Positions 56,767 to 64,000 of a stretch of DNA of 64,000 nt are shown here, in pieces (position 1 is the first letter of the stretch; each line of letters begins with the position of its first letter). This stretch comes from Bacillus weihaiensis (GTDB taxonomy: Bacteria; Bacillota; Bacilli; Bacillales; Bacillaceae), in contig NZ_CP016020.1 of the NCBI RefSeq assembly GCF_001889165.1, positions 1,400,501-1,464,500 of the forward strand. The letters run 5' to 3'. The notes under the pieces were generated by a model. The model ran no database searches and was not told where the DNA came from. It was given only the letters and a program-made list of their open reading frames with translations. Made by a program: the position numbers and the translations under genes.

Positions 56767-57561
56767 ATGAAAAAAATGACATTATTGTTAATAAGTTTAT
56801 GCATGGTTGCGTTTCTTGCTGCGTGTGGTACAGCTGAGAAGGAAGAGGCATCAACTACTGGTTCCACAAACAGTGAACAAAAGGTTTTGAAAATGGCCAC
56901 ATCAGCTGATTACCCACCATTTGAATATATTGATACGGCAAAGGGTAGCGATATTATTGGGTTTGACATTGATCTAGTGAATGCACTTGCGGAAAAAACA
57001 GGTTATACAGTAAAAGTACAAGATATGGATTTTAATAGTTTAATTCCTGCTCTTCAAGCAAAACAAATTGATCTAGTTCTTGCAGGAATGACACCAACTC
57101 CTGAACGTGCAGAGAACGTTGACTTTACAAGTATTTATTACACTGCCAATCATATGATTGTTTCTTTAAAAGATAATGAAGTTAAGAGTGTTGAAGATTT
57201 AGATGGTAAAACAATTGGTGTTCAGCTTGGGTCTATTCAAGAAGAGAAAGCTGCTGAGCTTGCTAAAGAAGTAGAGTTAAAAGTTGAAAACCGTAATAAA
57301 ATTTCTGAATTAGTTCAAGAAATGAAGGCTGGCCGTATTGATGCAGCAATCATTGAGGATACAGTGGCAAATGGATATTTTGAGAAGGATGAGTCATTAG
57401 CGGGATTTACTCTTGAAACTGCTGAAGAGGAAGCTGGATCTGCAATTGCTTTCCAAAAAGATAGTGAATACACAAAAGAATTTGATGAAGCATTAAAAGA
57501 AATGAAAGAAAACGGTGAACTAGATGAGTTAATTGTTAAATGGTTTGGTGGAGAACAATAA
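56767..57561 (+). CDS. artP: Arginine (polar amino acid) ABC transporter binding lipoprotein
   Basis: Solute-binding family 3 lipoprotein; signal peptide with lipobox FLAACG. YPPFEYID, GFDIDLVNALAEKTG and the LVLAGMTPTPERAENVDFT segment are family signatures. 264 residues. AGGGGG precedes the ATG. In B. subtilis the artPQR (yqiXYZ) system takes up arginine; the same three genes follow here, though a terminator lies between artP and artQ. Confidence 0.93.
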   Translation: MKKMTLLLISLCMVAFLAACGTAEKEEASTTGSTNSEQKVLKMATSADYPPFEYIDTAKGSDIIGFDIDLVNALAEKTGYTVKVQDMDFNSLIPALQAKQIDLVLAGMTPTPERAENVDFTSIYYTANHMIVSLKDNEVKSVEDLDGKTIGVQLGSIQEEKAAELAKEVELKVENRNKISELVQEMKAGRIDAAIIEDTVANGYFEKDESLAGFTLETAEEEAGSAIAFQKDSEYTKEFDEALKEMKENGELDELIVKWFGGEQ

Positions 57562-57572
57562 GAGGTAAACTT

Positions 57573-57656
57573 GGCTTTTCTCCATTCCCGATGGAGAGCC
57601 TTCGTTTATATCATCTTTTAAGAGGACTGACAACATACGTTTGTCAGCCCTTTTTT
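57573..57656 (+). terminator. Two hairpins between artP and artQ, second one terminator-like
   Basis: GGCTTTTCTCCAT / ATGGAGAGCC at 57573-57600, then a stem GGACTGACAA / TTGTCAGCCC with TTTTTT at 57622-57656. Such an arrangement often lets the binding protein be made in excess over the permease. Confidence 0.7.
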
Positions 57657-57794
57657 AAACTTAGTCTGAGGTAAGAGTCCGCCTTGTTGGCTCCCTGGAA
57701 CTTACACTATATCCTGAAGTCATCTCTGAATCATAAAATACAAGGTGAGATATACCAAAACTAATGGAGAAAATACGAAAGGGCTGGAAACGAA

Positions 57795-58457
57795 ATGGAT
57801 TTTTTAAACATATCATCAATCATTCCTTCTCTTCCATTTATACTGGAAGGGGTCTGGGTAACGTTAAAAATTGTTTTATTATCCTTATTATTGGGATTTG
57901 CATGGGGAATTGTTTTAGCATTATGTAAAATAAGTCGTATCAAACCTTTAATGTGGTTTGCGGATGCCTACACGTCTATTTTTAGGGGAACTCCGCTTGT
58001 TTTACAATTATTAATTATCTATTTTGGACTCCCACAATTATTAGGATTTCCGATTGACCCATATCCTGCTGCAGTTGCTGCGTTTACATTAAATTCTGGT
58101 GCTTATATTTCAGAAATTATCCGCGCAGGGATTAATGCGATCGATAGAGGTCAACAAGAAGCTGCGATGGCGCTAGGTGTACCGTACCGCAAAATGATGA
58201 AGGATATCATTTTGCCACAAGCTTTTAAAAATATTTTGCCCGCACTAATGAATGAATTTATTACGTTAACAAAAGAATCAGCTATTGTAACTGTAATTGG
58301 TGTTCAAGATATTATGAGACGTGCTTATCAGGTCGGAGCGGATTCCTATAATTATTTTGCGCCGCTACTTTTCGCAGGGTTGATTTATTATATTTTAGTA
58401 ATGGTGTTAACACTCCTCGGCAAAGGTCTAGAAGGGAGAATGAGACGTAGTGATTAA
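57795..58457 (+). CDS. artQ: Arginine ABC transporter permease
   Basis: Membrane subunit of the HisM/GlnP type. Hydrophobic helices near 15-40, 50-70, 85-110, 135-160 and 185-210. The EAA loop reads [25 protein letters not shown] near 115-140. [16 protein letters not shown] near 60 is a family motif. 220 residues. Overlaps artR by 8 bp. Confidence 0.94.
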   Translation: MDFLNISSIIPSLPFILEGVWVTLKIVLLSLLLGFAWGIVLALCKISRIKPLMWFADAYTSIFRGTPLVLQLLIIYFGLPQLLGFPIDPYPAAVAAFTLNSGAYISEIIRAGINAIDRGQQEAAMALGVPYRKMMKDIILPQAFKNILPALMNEFITLTKESAIVTVIGVQDIMRRAYQVGADSYNYFAPLLFAGLIYYILVMVLTLLGKGLEGRMRRSD

Positions 58458-59172
58458 AGTTCAGAAATTACACAAGTCATATGGGAAATTAGAGGTTCTT
58501 AAAGGGATCTCCACGACAATACAATCAGGTGAAGTCATCGCAATAATAGGTCCTTCTGGTTCGGGGAAATCTACTTTTCTACGGTGTTTAAATTTATTAG
58601 AAAAGCCAACTTCCGGACAAATATGGGTCAATCAACAAGAGATTACAAATCCTACAACAGATATATCAAAGGTTAGACAAAATGTAGGAATGGTATTTCA
58701 ACATTTTTATTTGTTTCCGCATAAAACTGTTCTTGATAATTTAACATATGCCCCTATCACTGTTAGAGGTGTTTCAAAACAGGAAGCAGAAGATCGTGCA
58801 AGATCATTATTAAAAAAAGTAGGATTATTAGAAAAAGAGAAAGAATTTCCTAATCGACTTTCAGGTGGGCAAAAACAAAGGGTTGCAATAGCAAGAGCAC
58901 TCGCAATGAACCCAGATATCATGTTATTTGACGAACCTACTTCTGCTCTAGATCCAGAAATGGTAAAAGAGGTTTTAGAAGTGATGAAAAGTTTGGCAGA
59001 GACCGGAATGACGATGGCGATCGTCACACATGAAATGGGTTTTGCAAAAGAAGTTGCTGATCGTGTCCTATTTCTTGATGAAGGGAAGCTTGTAGAGGAT
59101 TCTACTCCTAAAGAATTTTTCCAAAATCCAAAATCAGACCGAGCGAAGGTATTTTTAGATAAAATGCTATAA
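58450..59172 (+). CDS. artR: Arginine ABC transporter ATP-binding protein
   Basis: GlnQ-type ATPase. Walker A GPSGSGKS near residue 34, signature LSGGQKQR near 137, Walker B IMLFDEPT near 157, and H-loop THEMGF near 195. 240 residues is standard. GTG start inside the end of artQ; terminator follows. Confidence 0.95.
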   Translation: MIKVQKLHKSYGKLEVLKGISTTIQSGEVIAIIGPSGSGKSTFLRCLNLLEKPTSGQIWVNQQEITNPTTDISKVRQNVGMVFQHFYLFPHKTVLDNLTYAPITVRGVSKQEAEDRARSLLKKVGLLEKEKEFPNRLSGGQKQRVAIARALAMNPDIMLFDEPTSALDPEMVKEVLEVMKSLAETGMTMAIVTHEMGFAKEVADRVLFLDEGKLVEDSTPKEFFQNPKSDRAKVFLDKML

Positions 59173-59212
59173 ATGATCACTAGGTATGCCATGGTATTAC
59201 TAGATAAATAGT

Positions 59213-59243
59213 AAAAGATGATCAAAAAAAGATCATCTTTTTT
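59213..59243 (+). terminator. Intrinsic terminator of artQR
   Basis: AAAAGATGATC / GATCATCTTTT perfect stem with an A7 loop, then TTTT. Confidence 0.85.
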
Positions 59244-59308
59244 CGTGTTTTTAGATTAATTAGTGTAAACTATTGCTCATACATACTATCAGTTACAAGG
59301 AGAAAGTT

Positions 59309-60262
59309 ATGTTTAAAATAGGATATAGAACAGCAAAGACTGCATTAGGAACGACAATTGCAATCATGATTGCACAATTTTTTCAGTTGGAAAATTTTCC
59401 TTCTGCAGGTATTATCACGATCTTATGTATCCAGGTTACTAAAAAGAAATCGTTAAAAAGCTCCTGGGCTCGATTCCTTGCATGTAGTATTGCGATGGTA
59501 TTCTCCTTTGTTTTTTTTGAAGGACTTATGTACCATCCAGTCATTATAGGTCTTTTATTACTACTTTTTATTCCGACCACAGTTATTGTGAAAGCAACGG
59601 AAGGAATCGTAACAAGTACAGTTGTCATTTTTCATTTATATAGTGCAGGGGAGATTACTTATGACCTTATCATCAATGAAGTGTTGCTTGTAACAATAGG
59701 TATTGGAATTGCGTTGATCATGAATCTATATATGCCAAGTGTTGATAAAAAGTTGAAGGAATATCAAGCAAGCATTGAAGAGAATATTGCCTCCATTTTT
59801 AAGGAAATTGAATTATTTATCGTTCAAAAAGACCGGAAATGGGATGGTGTCGAAATTACGAAAACGGCAGATTTACTTAATGAAGCAAAAACTCTTGCAT
59901 TTCGTGATGTTGAGAATCACTTTTTACGTCATGAAAACAGCTACTATCACTATTTTAAAATGAGAGAAAAACAATTTGAAATTATTGAGAGAGTGATTCC
60001 GATCATTACTTCTATTCAAATTGAAACAGAACAAAGCAAGGATATTGCAGACTTCTTACATGAATTAAGGCTCAATATTCACCCAGGGAATACTGCGCAC
60101 CGTTTCTTAGTGCAATTACTTGAATTGCGAGAGAAGTTTGGTGCAATGGAACTGCCAAAATCAAGAGAAGAATTTGAGGCTAGAGCTGCTTTATTTCATT
60201 TTCTTAAAGAAATGGAGAATTACTTAGTTATTAAGAGTCAGTTTAAAGGGATGGAAACGTAG
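59309..60262 (+). CDS. yqjA: Aromatic-acid exporter family (DUF939) membrane protein YqjA
   Basis: FUSC-like membrane protein. About five hydrophobic segments in residues 1-135 are followed by a helical cytoplasmic domain (about 135-317). In B. subtilis this is YqjA. ATG 59309 is chosen (AAGGAGAAAG upstream); a TTG at 59273 would add 12 residues without family support. Substrate unknown; export of aromatic acids is only a family label. Confidence 0.85.
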   Translation: MFKIGYRTAKTALGTTIAIMIAQFFQLENFPSAGIITILCIQVTKKKSLKSSWARFLACSIAMVFSFVFFEGLMYHPVIIGLLLLLFIPTTVIVKATEGIVTSTVVIFHLYSAGEITYDLIINEVLLVTIGIGIALIMNLYMPSVDKKLKEYQASIEENIASIFKEIELFIVQKDRKWDGVEITKTADLLNEAKTLAFRDVENHFLRHENSYYHYFKMREKQFEIIERVIPIITSIQIETEQSKDIADFLHELRLNIHPGNTAHRFLVQLLELREKFGAMELPKSREEFEARAALFHFLKEMENYLVIKSQFKGMET

Positions 60263-60432
60263 TTTCTCTAGTGGATGCTTGGATAGAACAAGTTTTTTCT
60301 CCTATGGAAACATAAGCCTTTTCTTATTCACTCTTATGCTTGTCGCTGTCGCTGATGGTCAGGTCCTTGTCCATTTCTTAGTATGATCAACAGACTCAAA
60401 GTGCATATTAAAAGAAAAAGGATGTTGATCAG

Positions 60433-60942
60433 ATGAAATCAATACTTCTTTTCCTTTTTCTTGTAGCTTCTCCTATCTGGCCTCTAGGACAAAATCCTAT
60501 GGTCGGTGACCCATTTATTATTATCAACAAACAGACAAATGAACTTGCCTTTATAGAAGAAAATGAAATAAAAAAGATTTATGAAGTGGCTACAGGTAAA
60601 ACAAATCAGCTTACTCCTGAAGGGGAATATAGGATAACTGTAAAAGCAAAAAATCCATATTATCGAAAAAAAGATATCCCTGGTGGCGATCCGAAAAATC
60701 CACTTGGAACAAGGTGGATAGGGTTTGATGCAAAGGATACGGATGGACGTATTTATGGAATACATGGAACAAATAATAATGAATCTATCGGCCGTTATGT
60801 TACTCAAGGTTGTGTGAGGCTACACAACGATGAAGTGGAAAATCTATTTGATAAGGTTCCTGTTGGAACGAAGGTCTTAATTCTATCAACGGATGAAGCT
60901 TTTGACCAAATCGGAATAGAATATGGTGCATTAAAAAAATGA
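60433..60942 (+). CDS. Secreted L,D-transpeptidase (YkuD domain)
   Basis: Forms 3-3 cross-links or anchors in peptidoglycan. A short hydrophobic signal (about 1-20) is followed by the YkuD domain (about 27-155) with YGIHGTNN and the catalytic TQGCVRLHNDEVE (Cys and His). 169 residues, no LysM domain. GGATGTTGATCAG upstream is a modest ribosome-binding site. It may be the yqjB position in B. subtilis, but I am not sure. Confidence 0.9.
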   Translation: MKSILLFLFLVASPIWPLGQNPMVGDPFIIINKQTNELAFIEENEIKKIYEVATGKTNQLTPEGEYRITVKAKNPYYRKKDIPGGDPKNPLGTRWIGFDAKDTDGRIYGIHGTNNNESIGRYVTQGCVRLHNDEVENLFDKVPVGTKVLILSTDEAFDQIGIEYGALKK

Positions 60943-60980
60943 GTTGAAAGGCAATCTTTTTTGCCATTCAACTCATTTTT
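60935..60980 (+). terminator. Intrinsic terminator of the L,D-transpeptidase gene
   Basis: AAATGAGTTGAAAGGCAA / TTGCCATTCAACTCATTT stem, then TT. The stem overlaps the stop codon and could also end minus-strand transcription. Confidence 0.8.
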
Positions 60981-61016
60981 ATATTTTAGGAATAATAAAA
61001 TAGAGGGATGCACTGT

Positions 61017-61109
61017 TTAGAACCAAACAGAAACACCTGCGAGAAGCGTTGTTATAAGCATAACACCAATCATTAAATATACGACAACTTTTTGAGTTTT
61101 TCGAGACAT
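61017..61109 (-). CDS. prli42: Prli42-like stressosome-associated membrane micro-protein
   Basis: 30-residue protein beginning MSRKTQKVVVYLMIGVMLI and ending in a hydrophobic segment, one transmembrane helix with a basic N-terminus. GGAGTG lies about 8 nt upstream of the ATG. This is the pattern of Prli42, the peptide that ties the stressosome to the membrane in Listeria and relatives. It converges with the L,D-transpeptidase gene and diverges from mce. Confidence 0.75.
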   Translation of the reverse strand: MSRKTQKVVVYLMIGVMLITTLLAGVSVWF

Positions 61110-61269
61110 TCTATCTTCACTCCTTATCTCTTTTTATTCTACATTTGTTTTTACACAAGAACAATATCAAAATGTGAAAGAAATTAAACGATAAAGAAGG
61201 GAAATATTATTCTGATAGAGAATTACTTGATTATGATAACGTTTACAAATAAGGATGGGAGAGATTTAG

Positions 61270-61683
61270 TTGGTAAATAAAGTAGATCATATCGGAATTG
61301 CTGTACATTCCATTTCAAATGCTTTGCCGTTTTATCAGGATGTTTTAAGCCTATCTTTCCTTGGAGAAGAAGAAGTAATAGAGCAGCAAGTAAAGGTAGC
61401 CTTCTTAAAAATAGGGGAAACCAAAATTGAATTATTAGAGCCTTTGTCGTCACGTAGTCCAATAGCGAAATTTTTAGAAAAAAAAGGAGAAGGAGTTCAT
61501 CATATCGCGTTCGGTACATCGAATATACACTCTCGTTTAGAAGAAATAAGAGAAAAGGGAATAGCGTTAATCGATGAAATTCCTAGAATTGGAGCAGCGA
61601 ATATGTTGATTGGATTTCTCCATCCCACATCTACTCACGGTACTTTAATTGAACTATGTGAAAAAAGAGGTGAGGAAGAATGA
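61270..61683 (+). CDS. mce: Methylmalonyl-CoA epimerase
   Basis: Interconverts (S)- and (R)-methylmalonyl-CoA between carboxylase and mutase. VOC/glyoxalase fold with metal ligands in KVDHIGIAVHS, KIELLEPL, GVHHIAFG and GTLIELCE. 137 residues is typical. TTG start with GGGAGAG upstream. It overlaps the carboxyltransferase gene by 4 bp (ATGA). Confidence 0.94.
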   Translation: MVNKVDHIGIAVHSISNALPFYQDVLSLSFLGEEEVIEQQVKVAFLKIGETKIELLEPLSSRSPIAKFLEKKGEGVHHIAFGTSNIHSRLEEIREKGIALIDEIPRIGAANMLIGFLHPTSTHGTLIELCEKRGEEE

Positions 61684-63233
61684 AGCAAGATATCTATGAA
61701 AAGATAAATGAATTATACGATCGTAAAAGGGTAGTGGAATTAGGTGGTGGAGATGAGAAGATTGATAAGCAGCATGAGAAGGGAAAGTTAACAGCAAGAG
61801 AACGGATCGATCTCTTAGTAGACCCTGGTACGTTTATAGAATTAAATCCTTTTATCGAGCATCGCTGTAATGATTTTGGGTTAAAGGAGAAAAAGGGCCC
61901 TGGTGATGGAGTAGTCACTGGGTATGGAAAAGTAAATGGAAGACCCATTTATTTATTTTCTCAAGACTTCACAGTTTTTGGTGGAGCGCTTGGTGAAATG
62001 CATGCAAAAAAGATTGCTGCAGTTATGGATCTGGCCGCTAAAAATGGCACACCTTTTGTTGGGCTTAATGACTCAGGCGGTGCGAGAATACAAGAAGGTG
62101 TGTTATCATTAGATGGTTATGGTCAAATATTTCACCGTAATTCGATTTATTCCGGTGTTATTCCTCAAATCTCCGTTATCCTTGGACCTTGTGCAGGTGG
62201 CGCAGTTTATTCACCTGCTATAACAGATTTTGTATTTATGGTTGAAAAAACGAGTCAAATGTTTATCACAGGTCCTAAAGTAATAGAAACAGTAACAGGA
62301 GAAAAAATTAGTTCTGAGGATTTAGGTGGGGCGAATGTACATAATACGATTAGTGGAAATGCTCATTTCTCCGGTGAAACAGAAGAAGAGGTTTTAATGC
62401 AGGTAAGAGATCTTTTAAGCTATTTGCCACAAAATAATGAGGAAAAACCTCCTGTATCAGCATGTCCGCAAGAATCTGATGATCGTCCTGACTTGGCCGA
62501 ACTCATTCCTATTGACGCTATTCGTCCATATGATGTTAGAGTTGTGATTGATCAAGTCGTTGATCAAAAGTCGTTTATGGAAGTACAAAAAGGGTTTGCA
62601 AAAAATATTGTTGTAGGCTTTGCGAGAATAAAAGGCGAGGTTGTCGGTTTAGTTTGTAATCAGCCTAAGTATATGGCTGGTGGACTTGATATTGACTCTT
62701 CTGACAAAGCAGCAAGGTTCATCCGGTTTTGTGATTCCTTTCAAATTCCGATCATCACGTTTGAGGATGTAACAGGATTTTTTCCAGGAGTTAAACAAGA
62801 GCATGGTGGGATTATCCGTCATGGTGCAAAAATATTATATGCTTACTCTGAAGCTACTGTACCGAAGCTTACGGTCATTTTAAGAAAAGCGTACGGTGGA
62901 GCATACGTTGCTTTAAATAGTAAATCTATTGGGGCAGATTTAGTGTTTGCTTGGCCAAATGCTGAAATAGCTGTTATGGGTCCTCAAGGAGCTGCGAATA
63001 TAATATTTGCCAGAGAAATTCAGAATAGTGATCATCCAGAGAGTGTGAGAGCAGAGAAGATTGAGGAGTATCGAAAGAAATTTGCCAATCCATATGTTGC
63101 TGCCAGTCAAGGGATGGTCGATGATGTCATTGACCCAAGAGAAACTCGGATAAAGCTTATCCAAGCCCTTGAAATGCTAAGAACAAAAAAAGAGGATCGA
63201 CCAAAGAAGAAGCATGGAAATATTCCTTTATAA
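61680..63233 (+). CDS. Acyl-CoA carboxylase carboxyltransferase subunit (propionyl-CoA type, YqjD)
   Basis: Biotin-dependent carboxyltransferase of the PccB/MmdA family. N-terminal GKLTARERIDLLVDPGTF near 34, oxyanion loops NDSGGARIQEGV near 130 and GPCAGGAVYSPA near 170, and C-terminal RKAYGGAYVALNSK near 410. 517 residues. With mce and mutAB it suits propionyl-CoA to methylmalonyl-CoA conversion. It could also be named methylmalonyl-CoA decarboxylase alpha. No dedicated biotin subunit is next to it; AccB/AccC or genes outside the window may help. Confidence 0.9.
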   Translation: MKQDIYEKINELYDRKRVVELGGGDEKIDKQHEKGKLTARERIDLLVDPGTFIELNPFIEHRCNDFGLKEKKGPGDGVVTGYGKVNGRPIYLFSQDFTVFGGALGEMHAKKIAAVMDLAAKNGTPFVGLNDSGGARIQEGVLSLDGYGQIFHRNSIYSGVIPQISVILGPCAGGAVYSPAITDFVFMVEKTSQMFITGPKVIETVTGEKISSEDLGGANVHNTISGNAHFSGETEEEVLMQVRDLLSYLPQNNEEKPPVSACPQESDDRPDLAELIPIDAIRPYDVRVVIDQVVDQKSFMEVQKGFAKNIVVGFARIKGEVVGLVCNQPKYMAGGLDIDSSDKAARFIRFCDSFQIPIITFEDVTGFFPGVKQEHGGIIRHGAKILYAYSEATVPKLTVILRKAYGGAYVALNSKSIGADLVFAWPNAEIAVMGPQGAANIIFAREIQNSDHPESVRAEKIEEYRKKFANPYVAASQGMVDDVIDPRETRIKLIQALEMLRTKKEDRPKKKHGNIPL

Positions 63234-63253
63234 CAAAAGTGGAGGTACCTACA

Positions 63254-64000
63254 ATGATCAATAATCAACGGTTAGTAGATGAATTTTTAGAACTAGTTCA
63301 AATTGATTCAGAAACAAAAAATGAAGCGCAAATAGCAAAGGTTTTAAAAGAAAAATTTTCTTCATTAGGACTTGAAGTAGTAGAAGATGATACAACAAAT
63401 ATTACAGGCCATGGTGCAGGAAATTTAGTGTGTACTTTGCCTGCGACGAAAGAAGATGTAGATACTATTTACTTCACTTCTCATATGGACACAGTTGTAC
63501 CAGGTAACGGAATTAAACCAAGTATTAAAGACGGGTATATTATTACCGATGGCACGACTATCTTAGGTGCTGATGATAAGGCTGGGCTTGCAGCGATGTT
63601 AGAGGCGATTAGAACGTTAAAAGAGAAAAATATTCCGCATGGTAAAATTGAATTTGTCATTACAGTTGGAGAGGAGTCAGGATTAGTAGGTGCTAAGGCA
63701 TTAGATCCTTCTCTAATGACTGCGAAATATGGGTATGCTTTAGATAGTGATGGGAAAGTAGGAACAATTATCGTTGCGGCGCCAACACAGGCAAAGGTGA
63801 AAGCAACTATTTATGGAAAAACAGCGCATGCTGGAGTTGCACCTGAGAAGGGTATATCAGCTATTACAATCGCTGCGAAATCTATTTCAAGAATGCCGTT
63901 AGGACGTATTGATGAGGAAACAACCGCTAATATCGGACGTTTTGAGGGTGGCACACAGACAAATATTGTATGTGATTTAGTACATATTCTTGCAGAGGCA
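63254..64000 (+). CDS. M20-family tripeptidase-like metallopeptidase (YqjE), partial
   Basis: The first 249 codons are present; the gene runs off the window. Two-zinc peptidase motifs are seen: TSHMDTVVPG (His/Asp), GADDKAGLAA (bridging Asp) and GEESGLVGAK (catalytic Glu-Glu). HAGVAPEKG in the lid domain is typical. Similar to peptidase T-like YqjE. GGAGGT precedes the ATG. Confidence 0.9.
   Translation, partial: MINNQRLVDEFLELVQIDSETKNEAQIAKVLKEKFSSLGLEVVEDDTTNITGHGAGNLVCTLPATKEDVDTIYFTSHMDTVVPGNGIKPSIKDGYIITDGTTILGADDKAGLAAMLEAIRTLKEKNIPHGKIEFVITVGEESGLVGAKALDPSLMTAKYGYALDSDGKVGTIIVAAPTQAKVKATIYGKTAHAGVAPEKGISAITIAAKSISRMPLGRIDEETTANIGRFEGGTQTNIVCDLVHILAEA

Noticed and set aside
1-64000. 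CRISPR arrays, rRNA, tRNA or prophage genes
   Set aside because: None seen: no regular direct repeats with spacers, no recognisable RNA genes, no phage structural or integrase genes.

Overview
The window is AT-rich DNA from an endospore-forming member of the Bacillaceae. This rests on three things seen here: a complete spoIIIAA-AH operon with spoIVB and spo0A, Bacillus-type ribosome-binding sites with GTG and TTG starts, and gene order. The order from mntR through yqhO-yqhR, aroQ, efp, spoIIIA, accBC, nusB-folD, xseAB-ispA-dxs, argR-recN, spoIVB-spo0A, the bkd operon, brxB, artPQR and the yqjA-yqjE region closely follows Bacillus subtilis as I recall it. The mut genes, the inserted peptide transporter and several other differences place it outside the B. 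subtilis group proper. I saw no rRNA, tRNA, CRISPR array or prophage.

Layout. 0.1-0.6 kb: mntR. 1.3-7.4 kb: a five-gene family-5 peptide ABC transporter lying between mntR and yqhO. 7.9-13.4 kb: yqhO, yqhP/yqhQ (minus strand), yqhR, aroQ, papA, efp. 13.4-14.4 kb: an accessory pocket with a deleted IS1182-type transposase remnant between two similar hairpin terminators. 14.4-20.1 kb: yqhV and the eight-gene spoIIIA operon. 20.5-33.4 kb: fatty-acid, DNA-repair, folate, isoprenoid and arginine-control housekeeping genes. 33.7-36.1 kb: spoIVB and spo0A. 36.2-38.6 kb: a small variable pocket with a secreted ferritin-like protein, a YycC-like micro-protein, a frameshifted glpQ and a DUF2627 protein. 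38.7-49.2 kb: bkdR and the sigma-54 ptb-bcd-buk-lpdV-bkdAA-bkdAB-bkdB operon. 49.2-56.5 kb: repeat elements, a lipid-kinase-like gene, mutA-mutB-meaB and brxB. 56.6-59.2 kb: artP-artQ-artR. 59.3-64.0 kb: yqjA, an L,D-transpeptidase, a Prli42 micro-ORF, mce, a carboxyltransferase gene, and an M20 peptidase cut by the window end.

How genes work together. The bkd operon turns branched-chain 2-oxo acids into acyl-CoAs and can recover ATP through Ptb and Buk. Propionyl-CoA from valine and isoleucine can be carboxylated (61.7 kb gene), epimerised (mce) and rearranged to succinyl-CoA (mutA/mutB, protected by meaB), so most of a route to the TCA cycle lies within 25 kb. The sporulation genes cover phosphorelay output (Spo0A), the SpoIIQ-SpoIIIAH channel and SpoIVB signalling.

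The most interesting items are regulatory or structural. They are a repeated TGCA-N6-TGCA motif upstream of both bkdR and the ptb sigma-54 promoter; a spoIIIAD gene whose only well-placed start is AUC; a one-base frameshift in glpQ; two dispersed structured repeat families (A and B), each with at least two copies; a perfect 12-bp inverted repeat over the artP promoter; and a sigma-H-like promoter with Spo0A-box-like sites upstream of spo0A. I found no clearly new multi-gene system.
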